Shown here one piece after another: positions 24,334-32,251 of a stretch of 64,000 bases of DNA (positions are counted from its first letter, which is position 1; every line of letters starts with the position of its first letter). The notes under the pieces are model-generated. The model searched no databases, was not told where the DNA came from, and worked only from the letters and a program-made list of their open reading frames with translations. A program made the translations under genes and the position numbers. The DNA comes from Humibacillus sp. DSM 29435 (lineage in GTDB: Bacteria > Actinomycetota > Actinomycetes > Actinomycetales > Dermatophilaceae), in contig NZ_MAST01000001.1 of the NCBI RefSeq assembly GCF_001758225.1, positions 419,126-483,125 on the forward strand. Reading direction: 5' to 3'.

Positions 24334-24475
24334 GCGCGTCGCGCAGCGCGTCGCGCCGTTGGTGTCGTGGTTTCGACACTTGTTGCGCGTCGCGCGGCGC
24401 GTCGCGCAGTTGGTGTCGTGGTTTCGACCCTTGTTGCGCGTCGCGCGGCGCGTCGCGCAGTTGGTGTGGTGGCTT
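24334..24475. repeat. 51-bp intergenic tandem repeat, about 2.8 copies
   Basis: Two full units (24334-24384 and 24385-24435) and a decaying third copy (24436 to about 24475). Each unit contains the alternating GCGCGTCGCGCGGCGCG block followed by a TTGGTGTCGTGGTTTCGAC segment. The array lies between the convergent DUF389 and lipoprotein genes. The GCGCGTCGCGC blocks can fold on themselves, so the array may act as a terminator. Absence of spacers between units excludes a CRISPR array. Confidence 0.88.
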
Positions 24476-24537
24476 CAGCGCGGCCAGCAGAGCCACGCTG
24501 GCTGTGCCAGGGGGTTGCGATGGGTGCGGTGACGGGC

Positions 24538-25251
24538 CTATCGGGTCGAGGGTGTCGCCCTCAGCCCGGACGACGTGGTGGGTTGCGCGGCCACGGGGGC
24601 GGGAAGGGCCAGCGCGGTGCCGAGCCCACCGTTGACCAGAGCCAGCAAGGTGGCAGTCTGGGCGCGGATCACGTCGTAGCGGGCGGTCGCCTGGGGTGAG
24701 CTCGCACGCGCCTCGTCGGCCGCTGCTGCTGCGAACAGCTCGAGGGAGAACAGCCGTCCGACGTAGCTGGGTCGGTCGACCTTCGAGGGAACCGGTGAGG
24801 CCCTCAGGGCCCGGTAGCGGGCGGTCAGGTTGTCGAGCGCCGACCCGGCCGCAGCACCCGTGCGAGGCAGGGCGTCGATGACCCCGATCTGCGCGACCAG
24901 GGCCTGGTACTGGGCCACCAGCTGGGCCTGCACCGCGCCGCCGGAGGTGGAGGTCCCACTTGCCGGGCCGGGGGGCGGGCGGTTGGGCCCCGAGGGCAGG
25001 CTTGCCGACGACGGACCTCCGGTCGTCGTCGGCTGGTTCGTCTGCGAGCTCGACGGCGACGTTGCTGAGATGCTCGTCGCGGATGCCGTGACCGTGGTGG
25101 TGACGGTCACCGTCACCGGCGGTCGGGTCTGGTTCAGCTCCACCGGTGAGTCCGAGGAGCACCCCGTGACCGTGGCCAGCCCGGCGACAAGGCTCGCGAA
25201 GGCAGCGGTCACCGTACGCGGACCGTTCACCCTGACCTGCCTGACCGGCAT
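24538..25251 (-). CDS. hypothetical lipoprotein with Thr/Ser-rich linker
   Basis: A 237-residue exported protein. The signal peptide ends in VTGC at about residues 28-31, followed by a Val/Thr repeat (VTVTVTTTVTASAT) and a Ser/Pro/Gly-rich linker to about 105. The C-terminal helical domain (about 110-237) contains QLVAQYQALVAQIGVIDAL and VGRLFSLELFAAAAADEAR. The helical part resembles DUF4439-type ferritin-like domains in spacing, but I do not see enough ligands to call it. No obvious operon partner. Function unknown. Confidence 0.7.
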   Translation of the reverse strand: MPVRQVRVNGPRTVTAAFASLVAGLATVTGCSSDSPVELNQTRPPVTVTVTTTVTASATSISATSPSSSQTNQPTTTGGPSSASLPSGPNRPPPGPASGTSTSGGAVQAQLVAQYQALVAQIGVIDALPRTGAAAGSALDNLTARYRALRASPVPSKVDRPSYVGRLFSLELFAAAAADEARASSPQATARYDVIRAQTATLLALVNGGLGTALALPAPVAAQPTTSSGLRATPSTR

Positions 25252-25300
25252 CCTGCTCCCCTTCGCACCGGGTCGGCCATGGTGTGCGGCCCGTTGCCGC

Positions 25301-26152
25301 TCATTGTTCCCGCTGGTCGCCGTCTGCGCGCGCTGACCCCAGCCGGGCCGCCGCCAGCTGAGGGCGAGTCAGGAACAACACGGTGTCGAGACGCGAGCCG
25401 CGCAGGTCGGCATCGCGCAGGTCGGCGCCGAGCAGATCGGCATGACGCAGGTCGGCGCCGTGCAGGTCGGCGCCGATGAGCAGGGCCCCGTTCAGATCGG
25501 CCGTTCGCAAATCGAGGCCACTCAGGTCGGCGCCCACGAGGTCGGCGTGTCGTCGGAAGCGCCTGGCCGGGGGGCCGATCGCATATTGGCGCCGAGCCGC
25601 CGCCCGCACCCGCTCGCTCGTCTGGCGCAGCAGCGGGCCGACGCGGCCGCGCCAGGCGGTCAGGTCGACATGCAGCAGCTGTTCGGCGCTCGTGGCGGTG
25701 ACGGCGGTCAGCTCGCGCTGCGCCATCTCGAGCTCGTGAGCCAGGGCCGCCGGCGGCGGACTGGACGACGACAACGCGATGGCCTCCGAGAGATGAACCA
25801 GCATCTCGTGCAGCTGGTGCATCACCGGCAGCACGGCAAACATCTGCGAGGCGGTCTCGGGCGCGTCGCGCCACGACACTCCACCGAACGTCACCTGTGA
25901 GACCTGCTGGCCGGCCCCGAAGCAGTCGAACACGGTGCAGCCCTTCCAACCTTGCTCGCGCAGCCCGGTGTGGATGCCGCACGAGAAGTCGGCTGAGAGG
26001 TTTCGGCAGGGAGTACCGGCCGACTTGCTCACCGGAAAGTCGGCCGAGCGGGCGAACGGCAGCGCCACGCAGCACAGGCCGAAACAGCGGGAGCAGTCGG
26101 GTTCGAGCGACGGGATCGGCTGCGTGGTGGGCAGGTTCGGCGAGGAGGTCAT
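25301..26152 (-). CDS. Cys-rich pentapeptide-repeat protein
   Basis: A 283-residue protein. An N-terminal Cys-rich segment ([14 protein letters not shown], then [25 protein letters not shown], residues 18-80) has spacings suggesting metal or Fe-S binding. A helical middle follows, then about 14 pentapeptide repeats of the A(D/N)LXX type from [15 protein letters not shown] to [10 protein letters not shown] (about 205-260), which form a right-handed beta-helix. The combination is conserved in actinobacteria but uncharacterised; DNA-gyrase-type mimicry by pentapeptide proteins is known in other families only. The ATG is 25 bp from the upstream DUF2237 gene, so the two probably form an operon. 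The frame extends further upstream but overlaps that gene. Confidence 0.82.
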   Translation of the reverse strand: MTSSPNLPTTQPIPSLEPDCSRCFGLCCVALPFARSADFPVSKSAGTPCRNLSADFSCGIHTGLREQGWKGCTVFDCFGAGQQVSQVTFGGVSWRDAPETASQMFAVLPVMHQLHEMLVHLSEAIALSSSSPPPAALAHELEMAQRELTAVTATSAEQLLHVDLTAWRGRVGPLLRQTSERVRAAARRQYAIGPPARRFRRHADLVGADLSGLDLRTADLNGALLIGADLHGADLRHADLLGADLRDADLRGSRLDTVLFLTRPQLAAARLGSARADGDQREQ

Positions 26153-26177
26153 GGCGTCGAAGGTCTCTGGGGCCGGT

Positions 26178-26573
26178 TCAGAGCAGTGAGCTGGGGTCGT
26201 CGGGAACGTCAGCGGCGTAGGCCTGCAACAGCTGGAGCGGTACCACGTCGAGGGCCCGCTCGTGCGTGGCCGACAGCACCACCGGGGCGGCCATCCCATC
26301 GCGCTGCGCCTGCAGCCAGCGCACGGCTACCACGCACCACCGGTCGCCGGGGCGCAGGCCCGGAAAGCGCCATTCGGGCCGGGGGGTGAGCAGGTCGTTG
26401 CCCACGCCCTGCTGGTGCTCGAGGAACTCCGTCGTCATCACTGCGCAGATCGTGTGACTGCCGCGGTCTTCGGGGCCGCTGGTGCAGCAGCCGTCGCGGT
26501 AGAAGCCGGTCATCGGCTCGGTGCCGCATTCGTCGAGCACACCACCGAGCACATTGCGTTCGCCGTACGCCAT
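26178..26573 (-). CDS. DUF2237 family protein
   Basis: A 131-residue protein that begins [24 protein letters not shown] and contains [22 protein letters not shown] and [11 protein letters not shown]. These are the conserved stretches of DUF2237, a small cytosolic family with conserved Cys residues and unknown function. The ATG at 26573 follows a TAGGGT (26587-26582, minus strand) by 8 nt with no ribosome binding site, pointing to a leaderless mRNA. The longer frame upstream (to 26828) overlaps the divergent gene's promoter and is rejected. Likely co-transcribed with the pentapeptide-repeat gene downstream. Confidence 0.85.
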   Translation of the reverse strand: MAYGERNVLGGVLDECGTEPMTGFYRDGCCTSGPEDRGSHTICAVMTTEFLEHQQGVGNDLLTPRPEWRFPGLRPGDRWCVVAVRWLQAQRDGMAAPVVLSATHERALDVVPLQLLQAYAADVPDDPSSLL

Positions 26574-26720
26574 GGCTTGGGACCCTAGCGGCAGGAGCGG
26601 GGGAGCGCAGGGACGGGTCAGAGATGAGCCAGAGTTGGGCCAGCGACAGGCACCCGGACTGTTGATGCGCCCGGTCCGTCGCGTAGACCTCCGCTGACGA
26701 CTCTGCCCTAGGCTGTCGCC

Positions 26721-27167
26721 ATGCTCGAGATGAAGGCCTACGACCCCGACTACGTGGCGTCCTGTCGGGCCCGCGACGAGTCTCAGGTGGGAGTGTTCCA
26801 CGAGGTCGTCATGGCGGCCCGCAGCCACGGCGACGACGGATCTGACCTGGAGAGCGCCGTCGACTCACTGGAGTCCGAGTACTTCAACAACATGCTCATC
26901 GTGCTCGAGGGCTACTTCGTGTACCGGATGCGCGAGCTCGAAGGCACAGACGGCAACGCGCTCAACGAGGTTCGCCTGATTGCGGCCTCGCTCCTCAAGA
27001 ACGGCGGCACCGTGATGGAAGACCCTGAGCTGACCCTCGACCCGGCGCGTTCGGTGCTGGGGCTGGCAGTCGGCGACTCCGTGCAGCTCACGGCGCAGCA
27101 GTATCGCAGCGTCTCCGACGCCTTCTTCCGCCAGATCGAACGACGGTTCACCGACACCCGAAGCTGA
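26721..27167 (+). CDS. conserved hypothetical protein
   Basis: A 148-residue acidic cytosolic protein without transmembrane segments or recognisable motifs. Predicted to be mainly helical, for instance DLESAVDSLESEYFNNMLIVLEGYFVYRMRELEG and NALNEVRLIAASLLKNGG. A TAGGCT (26709-26714) lies 6 nt before the ATG without a ribosome binding site, so the mRNA is probably leaderless. It is followed 52 bp later by the PPOX/acylase pair in the same direction. I do not recognise the family. Confidence 0.7.
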   Translation: MLEMKAYDPDYVASCRARDESQVGVFHEVVMAARSHGDDGSDLESAVDSLESEYFNNMLIVLEGYFVYRMRELEGTDGNALNEVRLIAASLLKNGGTVMEDPELTLDPARSVLGLAVGDSVQLTAQQYRSVSDAFFRQIERRFTDTRS

Positions 27168-27219
27168 CCGACCCTTCGCGCGGGTGCCCATCCGAGCACG
27201 TCGGTGACAGAGTGAGGCA

Positions 27220-27630
27220 ATGCCCACCTCACCCCTTCCGCCCGAGGCCACGGCCTTCCTGGCCCGGCCCAACATCGCCACGATGAGCACCGTGCGGCGT
27301 GACGGGGCCCCTGTCTCGGTGCCCACCTGGTACCTCTTCGAGAACGACCACATCGTGGTCAACCTCGACGCCGGCCGCACTCGGCTCGCTCACCTGCGCC
27401 ACGACGGGCGGATGAGCCTGAGTGCCATGGACCCCGACGACTGGTACACCCACATCAGTCTCCAGGGCCGGGTGGCCTCGATCACCGATGATGTCGACCT
27501 CGTGGACATCGACCGGATCTCGACGCACTACGGAGGCGGGCCCTACCCGGTTCGCGACCGGCCCCGGGTCACGGTCGTCGTCGAGGTCGAGCGCTTCCAC
27601 GGCTGGGGCAACATGAAAGGGGCCGAGTGA
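27220..27630 (+). CDS. PPOX-class (F420 or flavin-dependent) oxidoreductase
   Basis: A 136-residue split-barrel protein of the pyridoxamine-5'-phosphate-oxidase-like superfamily. It shows the typical ATMSTVRRDGAPVSVPTWYLFENDHIVVN opening (about 20-48) and R-x-K/R-x-x-x-L variants (AGRTRLAHLRHDGRMSLS). Actinobacterial proteins of this length often use cofactor F420 (FDOR-B type) and reduce small molecules; flavin or heme binding is an alternative. The stop overlaps the GTG start of the acylase gene by 4 bp (27627-27630), so the two are translationally coupled, but no shared pathway is known. Confidence 0.82.
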   Translation: MPTSPLPPEATAFLARPNIATMSTVRRDGAPVSVPTWYLFENDHIVVNLDAGRTRLAHLRHDGRMSLSAMDPDDWYTHISLQGRVASITDDVDLVDIDRISTHYGGGPYPVRDRPRVTVVVEVERFHGWGNMKGAE

Positions 27631-29753
27631 CGCCACGCGTCCGTCGTGACGCCCGAGGCATCCCGCACCTCTGGGCTGACGACGTGCTCGCGCTCGCACG
27701 CCTGCAGGGGCACCAGACCGCCCTCGACCAGGCCTGGCCCATGGAGTACCAACGCTGGCGCATGCAAGGTCGCACGGCGCAGTACCAGGGGGCGGCCGGT
27801 CTCGACTGGGACCGCTTCGCCCGTCAGGTGCGTCTCGAGACGACGGCCCGCGAGTGCTACCTCGGGCTGGACGCCGACACCCGGGCGTGGGTCGACGCCT
27901 ACGTCACGGGCGTCAACGAGGGGATGCCGCTGGGCCTGCAGGGCGCCCAGGAGCTGCGCCTGCTGGGTCTGAGCTCGTACGCCGAGAGCCCGCCACCGTG
28001 GGAGCCCTGGACCCCCCTCGGCATCTTCTGGGGGATCCATCTGTTGTTCGGGTCGTTCCCGTCGAAGCTGTTCAACGCCAGCGTCGCCGACCGGCTGGGA
28101 GAAGACTGGCTACCGTTGTTCGCGGCCGACGGCGAGACCGGCTCGGGCAGCAACGCGTGGCTGGTGGGGGGCCGTCGAACGGCAACCGGTAAGCCGTTGC
28201 TGGCCGGCGACCCGCACCGCACCATCGACCTCCCGAGCTGCTATCAGCAGATCGGGCTCGCCTGCCCCGAGTTCGACGTCGTCGGGTTCAGCTTTCCCGG
28301 CGTGCCCGGCGTGCAGCATTTCGCACACGCCGGCTCCGTCGCCTGGGGCATCACCAACGCCATGGCGGACTATCAGGACCTCACCCTCGAGCAGCTGGAG
28401 CGCATGCCCGATGGCCGACTGCGGGCGCGAGGCCTGCGCGGTTGGGAGCCGGTCGAGGAGGCGGTCGAGACGGTGGGAGTGCGCAACTCGACCGACGTCA
28501 CCGTGCCGGTGGTGGTCACGGCCCGCGGTCCTGTCGTCACGGGGCTCGGGGTGCCCGACGACCCGAAGGCAACGCCCCCGACGTACAGCCTCCGCACGCC
28601 CACCCAGGTCGGGCTCGACCTGGGCTTCGCCGCCTTCCTGCCCCTGCTGCGCTCACGCACCGTCGACGACGTGTCAGCCGCGCTCACGCTCTGGGTGGAG
28701 CCGGTCAACAGCGCTCTGGTCGCCGACACCGCGGGCCGGATGCGGCACCTCGTGGTCGGCCGGGTGCCCCAGCGGCATCCGGACAACCAGTGGCTGCCCG
28801 TGCCGGCGTGGGACGCGCGCCATGTCTGGGATCCCGGCTGGGCGACGGCCCGGGTGACCGAGGTCGATGACGTGATGGTGAGTGCGAACGACCGGGCGAG
28901 CGGGGGAGGGCTCGGGGTCGACTACGCAAGTCCTTTTCGTGCCAGGCGTATTCGTGAGCTGATCGAGCAGGGCCCGGCGTTGACCGTCGACGACTGCGCC
29001 GCCATCCACGTCGACACGCTCAACGGCCAGGCCGCGCTGATGCGCGAGCTCGTCGAGGCGGCCGAGGTGACCGGCGCGGGGGCCGTCGTGCGTGAGCGGC
29101 TGCTGGACTGGAACGGTCACAGCGACGCCGAGAGTGAGAGCGCGGCTGTGTTCGCCGTCTGGCGCCACCACCTCGTGCTGTGGTTGGTCCGGCATCCGAC
29201 CCTCGCGGCGCTGCACGAGCCCACCGGCCACTCGAGCCTTTTCGACGCCCCGCTCGATGTCACCGTGCAGGTCGGCGTGGCCTGGCCGTCGCTCGCCCGA
29301 GGGGCCGGTGCCCGGGGCGTCGATGTCGCAGAGGGCGTGCGGTGGGCGTTGGAGTCGGCGGCCACCCACGTCAGGCGCCCTGGGTCGGGCACCCCGTGGG
29401 GAGTAGAACACACGCTCGAGCCCGTGCACCCGCTCGAACCGCTGGAGGGTCTGCCGCACGTCACGGCGTCACCGAGTGGCGACAAGGGGTGTGTACTGGC
29501 GGCCGGTAGCACTCCGGGTGTCTCCGACGACTGCAGCTTCGGCCCGGTGGCCCGCTACGTGTGGGACCTGTCCGACCGTTCGGGCAGCCGGTGGGTCGTG
29601 CCGTTCGGGTCGTCGGCTCAGGCGGAGAGCGCCCACTTCGCCGACCAGCTCGGCGCCTGGGTGGCGGGCCGGCTCTACTCCGTCACCGACGGCAGTGGGG
29701 TCGGTGGGGTCGGTGACGTTGGTGGGGTCAGCGACGCCGGTGAGGGTCACTGA
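27627..29753 (+). CDS. penicillin acylase family Ntn-hydrolase
   Basis: A 708-residue enzyme of the penicillin-amidase family. The self-cleavage site and nucleophile lie in GSGSNAWLVGG, where Ser175 would become the N-terminal catalytic residue of the beta subunit, followed by LLAGDPHRTIDLPSCYQQ and GFSFPGVPGVQHFAHAG. Family members hydrolyse amides such as beta-lactam side chains or acyl-homoserine lactones. No signal peptide precedes the short alpha part, so unlike many relatives this one appears cytoplasmic. The C-terminus ends in a low-complexity Gly/Val tail encoded by small GTCGGTGGG repeats (about 29695-29735). It overlaps the PPOX gene by 4 bp. Confidence 0.85.
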   Translation: MTPRVRRDARGIPHLWADDVLALARLQGHQTALDQAWPMEYQRWRMQGRTAQYQGAAGLDWDRFARQVRLETTARECYLGLDADTRAWVDAYVTGVNEGMPLGLQGAQELRLLGLSSYAESPPPWEPWTPLGIFWGIHLLFGSFPSKLFNASVADRLGEDWLPLFAADGETGSGSNAWLVGGRRTATGKPLLAGDPHRTIDLPSCYQQIGLACPEFDVVGFSFPGVPGVQHFAHAGSVAWGITNAMADYQDLTLEQLERMPDGRLRARGLRGWEPVEEAVETVGVRNSTDVTVPVVVTARGPVVTGLGVPDDPKATPPTYSLRTPTQVGLDLGFAAFLPLLRSRTVDDVSAALTLWVEPVNSALVADTAGRMRHLVVGRVPQRHPDNQWLPVPAWDARHVWDPGWATARVTEVDDVMVSANDRASGGGLGVDYASPFRARRIRELIEQGPALTVDDCAAIHVDTLNGQAALMRELVEAAEVTGAGAVVRERLLDWNGHSDAESESAAVFAVWRHHLVLWLVRHPTLAALHEPTGHSSLFDAPLDVTVQVGVAWPSLARGAGARGVDVAEGVRWALESAATHVRRPGSGTPWGVEHTLEPVHPLEPLEGLPHVTASPSGDKGCVLAAGSTPGVSDDCSFGPVARYVWDLSDRSGSRWVVPFGSSAQAESAHFADQLGAWVAGRLYSVTDGSGVGGVGDVGGVSDAGEGH

Positions 29754-29821
29754 CCCGGAAGCGCTCCGGCGCCGATGGCCCGGATGCCGCTCACTGACCT
29801 CGACCCCCGGCGGTCGTGGCG

Positions 29822-30199
29822 CTACAGCCCCGAACCGAGCCAGAAGCCGACCAGGCCGAGCAGCACGGTCAGGGCGAGCACGACGAACCCGTTGCCCAGG
29901 GCCAGAGCGTAGCGACGCTCCTGGAGCAGGCGCATCGTCTCGACACTGGCGGTGCTGAAGGTCGTGTAGCCACCCATGAGCCCGGTTCCGGCGACCAGCG
30001 CCCACGCCGGCGAGACGACCGACGAGAGAGTCAGACCGGTCAGCAGGCCGAGCACGAGCGAACCGCTGAGGTTGATGACGGCGGTGCCGAACGGGAAGGT
30101 GGTGCGAACTCGCTGCCGCACCAGGCCGTCGACGACGAACCGCAGGGCAGCGCCCAGCCCACCGGCCACACAGACCGCCGCGAACTCCAACGGGCTCAT
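29822..30199 (-). CDS. crcB: fluoride channel subunit FluC/CrcB (second of pair)
   Basis: A 125-residue protein with four transmembrane helices and the Fluc hallmarks GAALRF, the TAVINLSGSLVLG stretch with the pore Asn, and GTGLMGGYTTFSTASVE with the aromatic TTFST segment. Fluc proteins are dual-topology or heterodimeric channels that export fluoride. The ATG overlaps the upstream paralogue's stop by 4 bp (30196-30199). Two adjacent, diverged crcB genes normally mean a heterodimer with fixed opposite topologies. Expression should be controlled by the fluoride riboswitch at 30776-30842. Confidence 0.92.
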   Translation of the reverse strand: MSPLEFAAVCVAGGLGAALRFVVDGLVRQRVRTTFPFGTAVINLSGSLVLGLLTGLTLSSVVSPAWALVAGTGLMGGYTTFSTASVETMRLLQERRYALALGNGFVVLALTVLLGLVGFWLGSGL

Positions 30200-30747
30200 G
30201 ACCGCCTCCGCCGGTCGGTCCCGTGTCGACGGTGCAGCTCGCTCGCCACCGCCACACCTGCGAACGCGGCGGCCGCGCCGACCACGACACTGCCGCCCGC
30301 GTAGACGAGCCCGACCAGTGGCTGCCCGGAGACGAGCGACTGTCCCGCTCCTACAGCGAGCGTGCTGTAGGTGGTGTAGCCGCCCATGAAGCCGGTGCCC
30401 AGCAGCAGGCGCAACGAACGGCGGATGCCGTGGTCGGGCCCGTGCCGCAGCAGAACCTCGAGCAGCATCCCGAGGGCGAAGGCGCCGGTCACGTTCACCA
30501 GGAAGATCGCGAGGGGGAAGGCACCGGTCGAGGGCAGCACGAGGCTGAGCGCCTCGCGGGCCCCGGTGCCGAGCGCACCGCCCAGGGCGACGAGCCCGAC
30601 CAGGGCCCAACGCAGGTGCACCGGCCGGGCTTGGTGCGCCGGGGTGAGGTCGTCGACCTCGACATCGGGGTCGAGCGGCATCAGGCCGGTGTCGCCAACG
30701 CTGTCGTCACCCTCGTCGGCGCCCTGCTCGTCACGAGGTTCTCGCAC
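30196..30747 (-). CDS. crcB: fluoride channel subunit FluC/CrcB (first of pair)
   Basis: A 183-residue protein with an unusual acidic N-terminal extension of about 45 residues, followed by four transmembrane helices with GTGAREALS, FLVNVTGAFALGMLLEV and GTGFMGGYTTYSTLAVGAG motifs of the Fluc family. It is the leading gene of the pair and its GTG start is directly behind the AAGGTGGG ribosome binding site that can pair with the riboswitch aptamer. The extension may be trimmed if translation starts at a later codon, but the ribosome binding site supports 30747. A role in heterodimeric fluoride export is well supported by family and riboswitch. Confidence 0.9.
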   Translation of the reverse strand: MREPRDEQGADEGDDSVGDTGLMPLDPDVEVDDLTPAHQARPVHLRWALVGLVALGGALGTGAREALSLVLPSTGAFPLAIFLVNVTGAFALGMLLEVLLRHGPDHGIRRSLRLLLGTGFMGGYTTYSTLAVGAGQSLVSGQPLVGLVYAGGSVVVGAAAAFAGVAVASELHRRHGTDRRRRS

Positions 30748-30775
30748 GCGCTGCCCACCTTCGCTCGCTCGGAGT

Positions 30776-30842
30776 TTCGGTAGGAACCATCAGCCGGTAG
30801 GGCGGTTTGGGCGCTGTCGCTCAGGTGGGATCCATCACCTGC
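30776..30842 (-). ncRNA. fluoride riboswitch (crcB motif)
   Basis: On the minus strand the leader shows the crcB-motif elements in order: AGGTGATGG at the 5' end, CCCACCT, an extra small GCG-ACAG-CGC hairpin, CCCAAAC, GCC-CTACC-GGC, CTGATGG and CCTACC. These correspond to the conserved GGCGAUG...CAAA...CUGAUGG...CCUR of known fluoride aptamers. It is about 30 nt upstream of the GTG of the first fluC gene. A TAGCCT (-10-like, 30854-30849) would start the RNA right at the aptamer. The CCCACCT of the aptamer (30829-30823) is complementary to the ribosome binding site AGGTGGG (30760-30754), implying translational control. Confidence 0.88.
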
Positions 30843-30936
30843 TTTGCGAGGCTACACGAGGCTGGTCGGGCCCGATCCATGAACGCCGTGCCGGCCGCCC
30901 CTACCCGTGGCCACCGGCCTCGTGGTAGCAAGGAAC

Positions 30937-31521
30937 ATGACCGGTCAACAGCGCCCCCCGGGTGGCGAGCCCCAGTCGGTGCTCGTCGTCGGGGTCAAGC
31001 GAGGGCAGCCCGACGGCGTGGTGCGTGGGGCGATGAGGTTCGCGCAGCGACTCGACGCGCAGCTTGTGCTCGCCACGGTAGACAACACGAGGTACACGGT
31101 TCGTCATGATCCGGTCGGAATCGTGGCCGCCTTCTCGATCGACTCCGACGCCTCGGACGTCATCGAAGAGATCGTCGACCCGCGGCTCGCCGACCACGTG
31201 CGTGAGCTGCTGGAGCCGTCGGGTATCGAGTGGCGCCTGCAGGCACTCGCCGGCGACCCCGCTCAGGAGCTGGCCACGCTGGCCGACGAGCTCGACGCGG
31301 TGGCCATCGTCGTCGGCACCCGGGATCGAGGGCTGCGCAGCGGTGCTCTCGAGTTCTTCAACGGTTCGGTGGCGGTGCACCTGGCGCATCGACAGCACCA
31401 TCCCATCATCGTCATCCCCCTCGACCCGGCAGCGCGCGACCAGCCGCTGCCGTGGGAGTCTCGGGCGGAAGAAGACGAGGTCGGTGAGCCTGTCGAGCGA
31501 GCGGGGCACGAGGGTCACTGA
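30937..31521 (+). CDS. universal stress protein (UspA family)
   Basis: A 194-residue single Usp domain. It starts with the beta-strand SVLVVGVKRGQPDGVVRGAMRFAQRL, contains LATLADELDAVAIVVGTRDRGLRSG, and ends with the ATP-loop-like SVAVHLAHRQHHPIIVIP, a slight variant of GX2GX9GS. Usp proteins bind ATP or AMP and are induced under growth arrest and hypoxia. The ATG at 30937 follows AAGGA closely; an upstream TTG-type start at 30907 is less likely. It is divergent from the fluoride operon, with about 95 bp between the two putative transcription starts. Confidence 0.82.
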   Translation: MTGQQRPPGGEPQSVLVVGVKRGQPDGVVRGAMRFAQRLDAQLVLATVDNTRYTVRHDPVGIVAAFSIDSDASDVIEEIVDPRLADHVRELLEPSGIEWRLQALAGDPAQELATLADELDAVAIVVGTRDRGLRSGALEFFNGSVAVHLAHRQHHPIIVIPLDPAARDQPLPWESRAEEDEVGEPVERAGHEGH

Positions 31522-31595
31522 TCTCACGGGCACGAGCTGTCGCGGGCACCGAACAGTCGGCGGTACCGGGGCGAGGGCGCCCGACCCGCCGGCCG

Positions 31596-31784
31596 TCAGC
31601 GACTGTCTCGGGAGGAACGCACGGCGAGCAGCACGCCCAGGAGGGCGACGACAGGCCCGATGACGGCCCACACGGTGTTGCCCGACATGGCGCTGCCACC
31701 GATGACGCCGAGACCCTGCAAGGTCCAGAGGCATCCCGTCAGGAAGAGCACGACGCCGATGGCGGCGAGGAAGGGTCGGTTCAT
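31596..31784 (-). CDS. small two-helix membrane protein
   Basis: A 62-residue protein with two transmembrane helices, FLAAIGVVLFLTGCLWTLQGLGV and TVWAVIGPVVALLGVLLAV, and a short basic C-terminus. Proteins of this shape are common and conserved in actinobacteria, with no assigned role. Transcribed alone between the convergent Usp gene and the divergent small membrane protein gene. Confidence 0.72.
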   Translation of the reverse strand: MNRPFLAAIGVVLFLTGCLWTLQGLGVIGGSAMSGNTVWAVIGPVVALLGVLLAVRSSRDSR

Positions 31785-31900
31785 GGGCCCAGCGTAGGCG
31801 TCGGCACGCCTCCACCCAGGCTAGGTGGCCATCGTGACCGGCGTGCGCGTTGGACAAGCCATTCCGCGCCACGGCGTCGTGCCTGTGCGAGAGTGACGTC

Positions 31901-32188
31901 GTGGGAACGTCGATGACACGGGCGACCGTGATCTGGTTCGTGGCGGCCGTGGTCACGGGTGCGGTCGCGGCCGGGCTGCACCTGCTGCGTTCGGAGGTGG
32001 GCGGTGCCCATGACGCCCCCGCGCTCGCGGTGGCGGCCTGGCTGGTCACCGGCCTGACCTCGGTTCTGCTCTACCGCGGCATGATGACCGCCGCTACAGA
32101 GCAGGACGAGGCCGAGCGTCGCCGCTCTGCCGCTCGTACCGGTCTCGACCGAGAATCTGCCGCCGACGCTCCCGGCGCCGCAAGGTGA
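31901..32188 (+). CDS. small two-helix membrane protein
   Basis: A protein of about 95 residues with two transmembrane helices (TVIWFVAAVVTGAVAAGLHLL and ALAVAAWLVTGLTSVLLY) and a charged C-terminal tail EQDEAERRRSAARTG. The start is uncertain: GTG at 31901 has a GAGAG 6 nt upstream, an ATG is available at 31913, and the frame extends to 31850. Family not recognised. It precedes the polymerase gene by 63 bp in the same direction. Confidence 0.55.
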   Translation: MGTSMTRATVIWFVAAVVTGAVAAGLHLLRSEVGGAHDAPALAVAAWLVTGLTSVLLYRGMMTAATEQDEAERRRSAARTGLDRESAADAPGAAR

Positions 32189-32251
32189 ACAGCTCGGACC
32201 CGGGCTACGCGGTCGGGACTCGCGGCCGCAGGCGTCGGTGACACGGGGCAC

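Noticed and set aside
24334..24475. CRISPR array
   Set aside because: The 51-bp units are directly adjacent, without unique spacers, and there are no cas genes in the window.
23723..25162. 479-codon minus-strand frame across the DUF389 gene and the repeat
   Set aside because: Antisense to DUF389 and built from the tandem repeat; composition is not protein-like, and the real lipoprotein lies in another frame.
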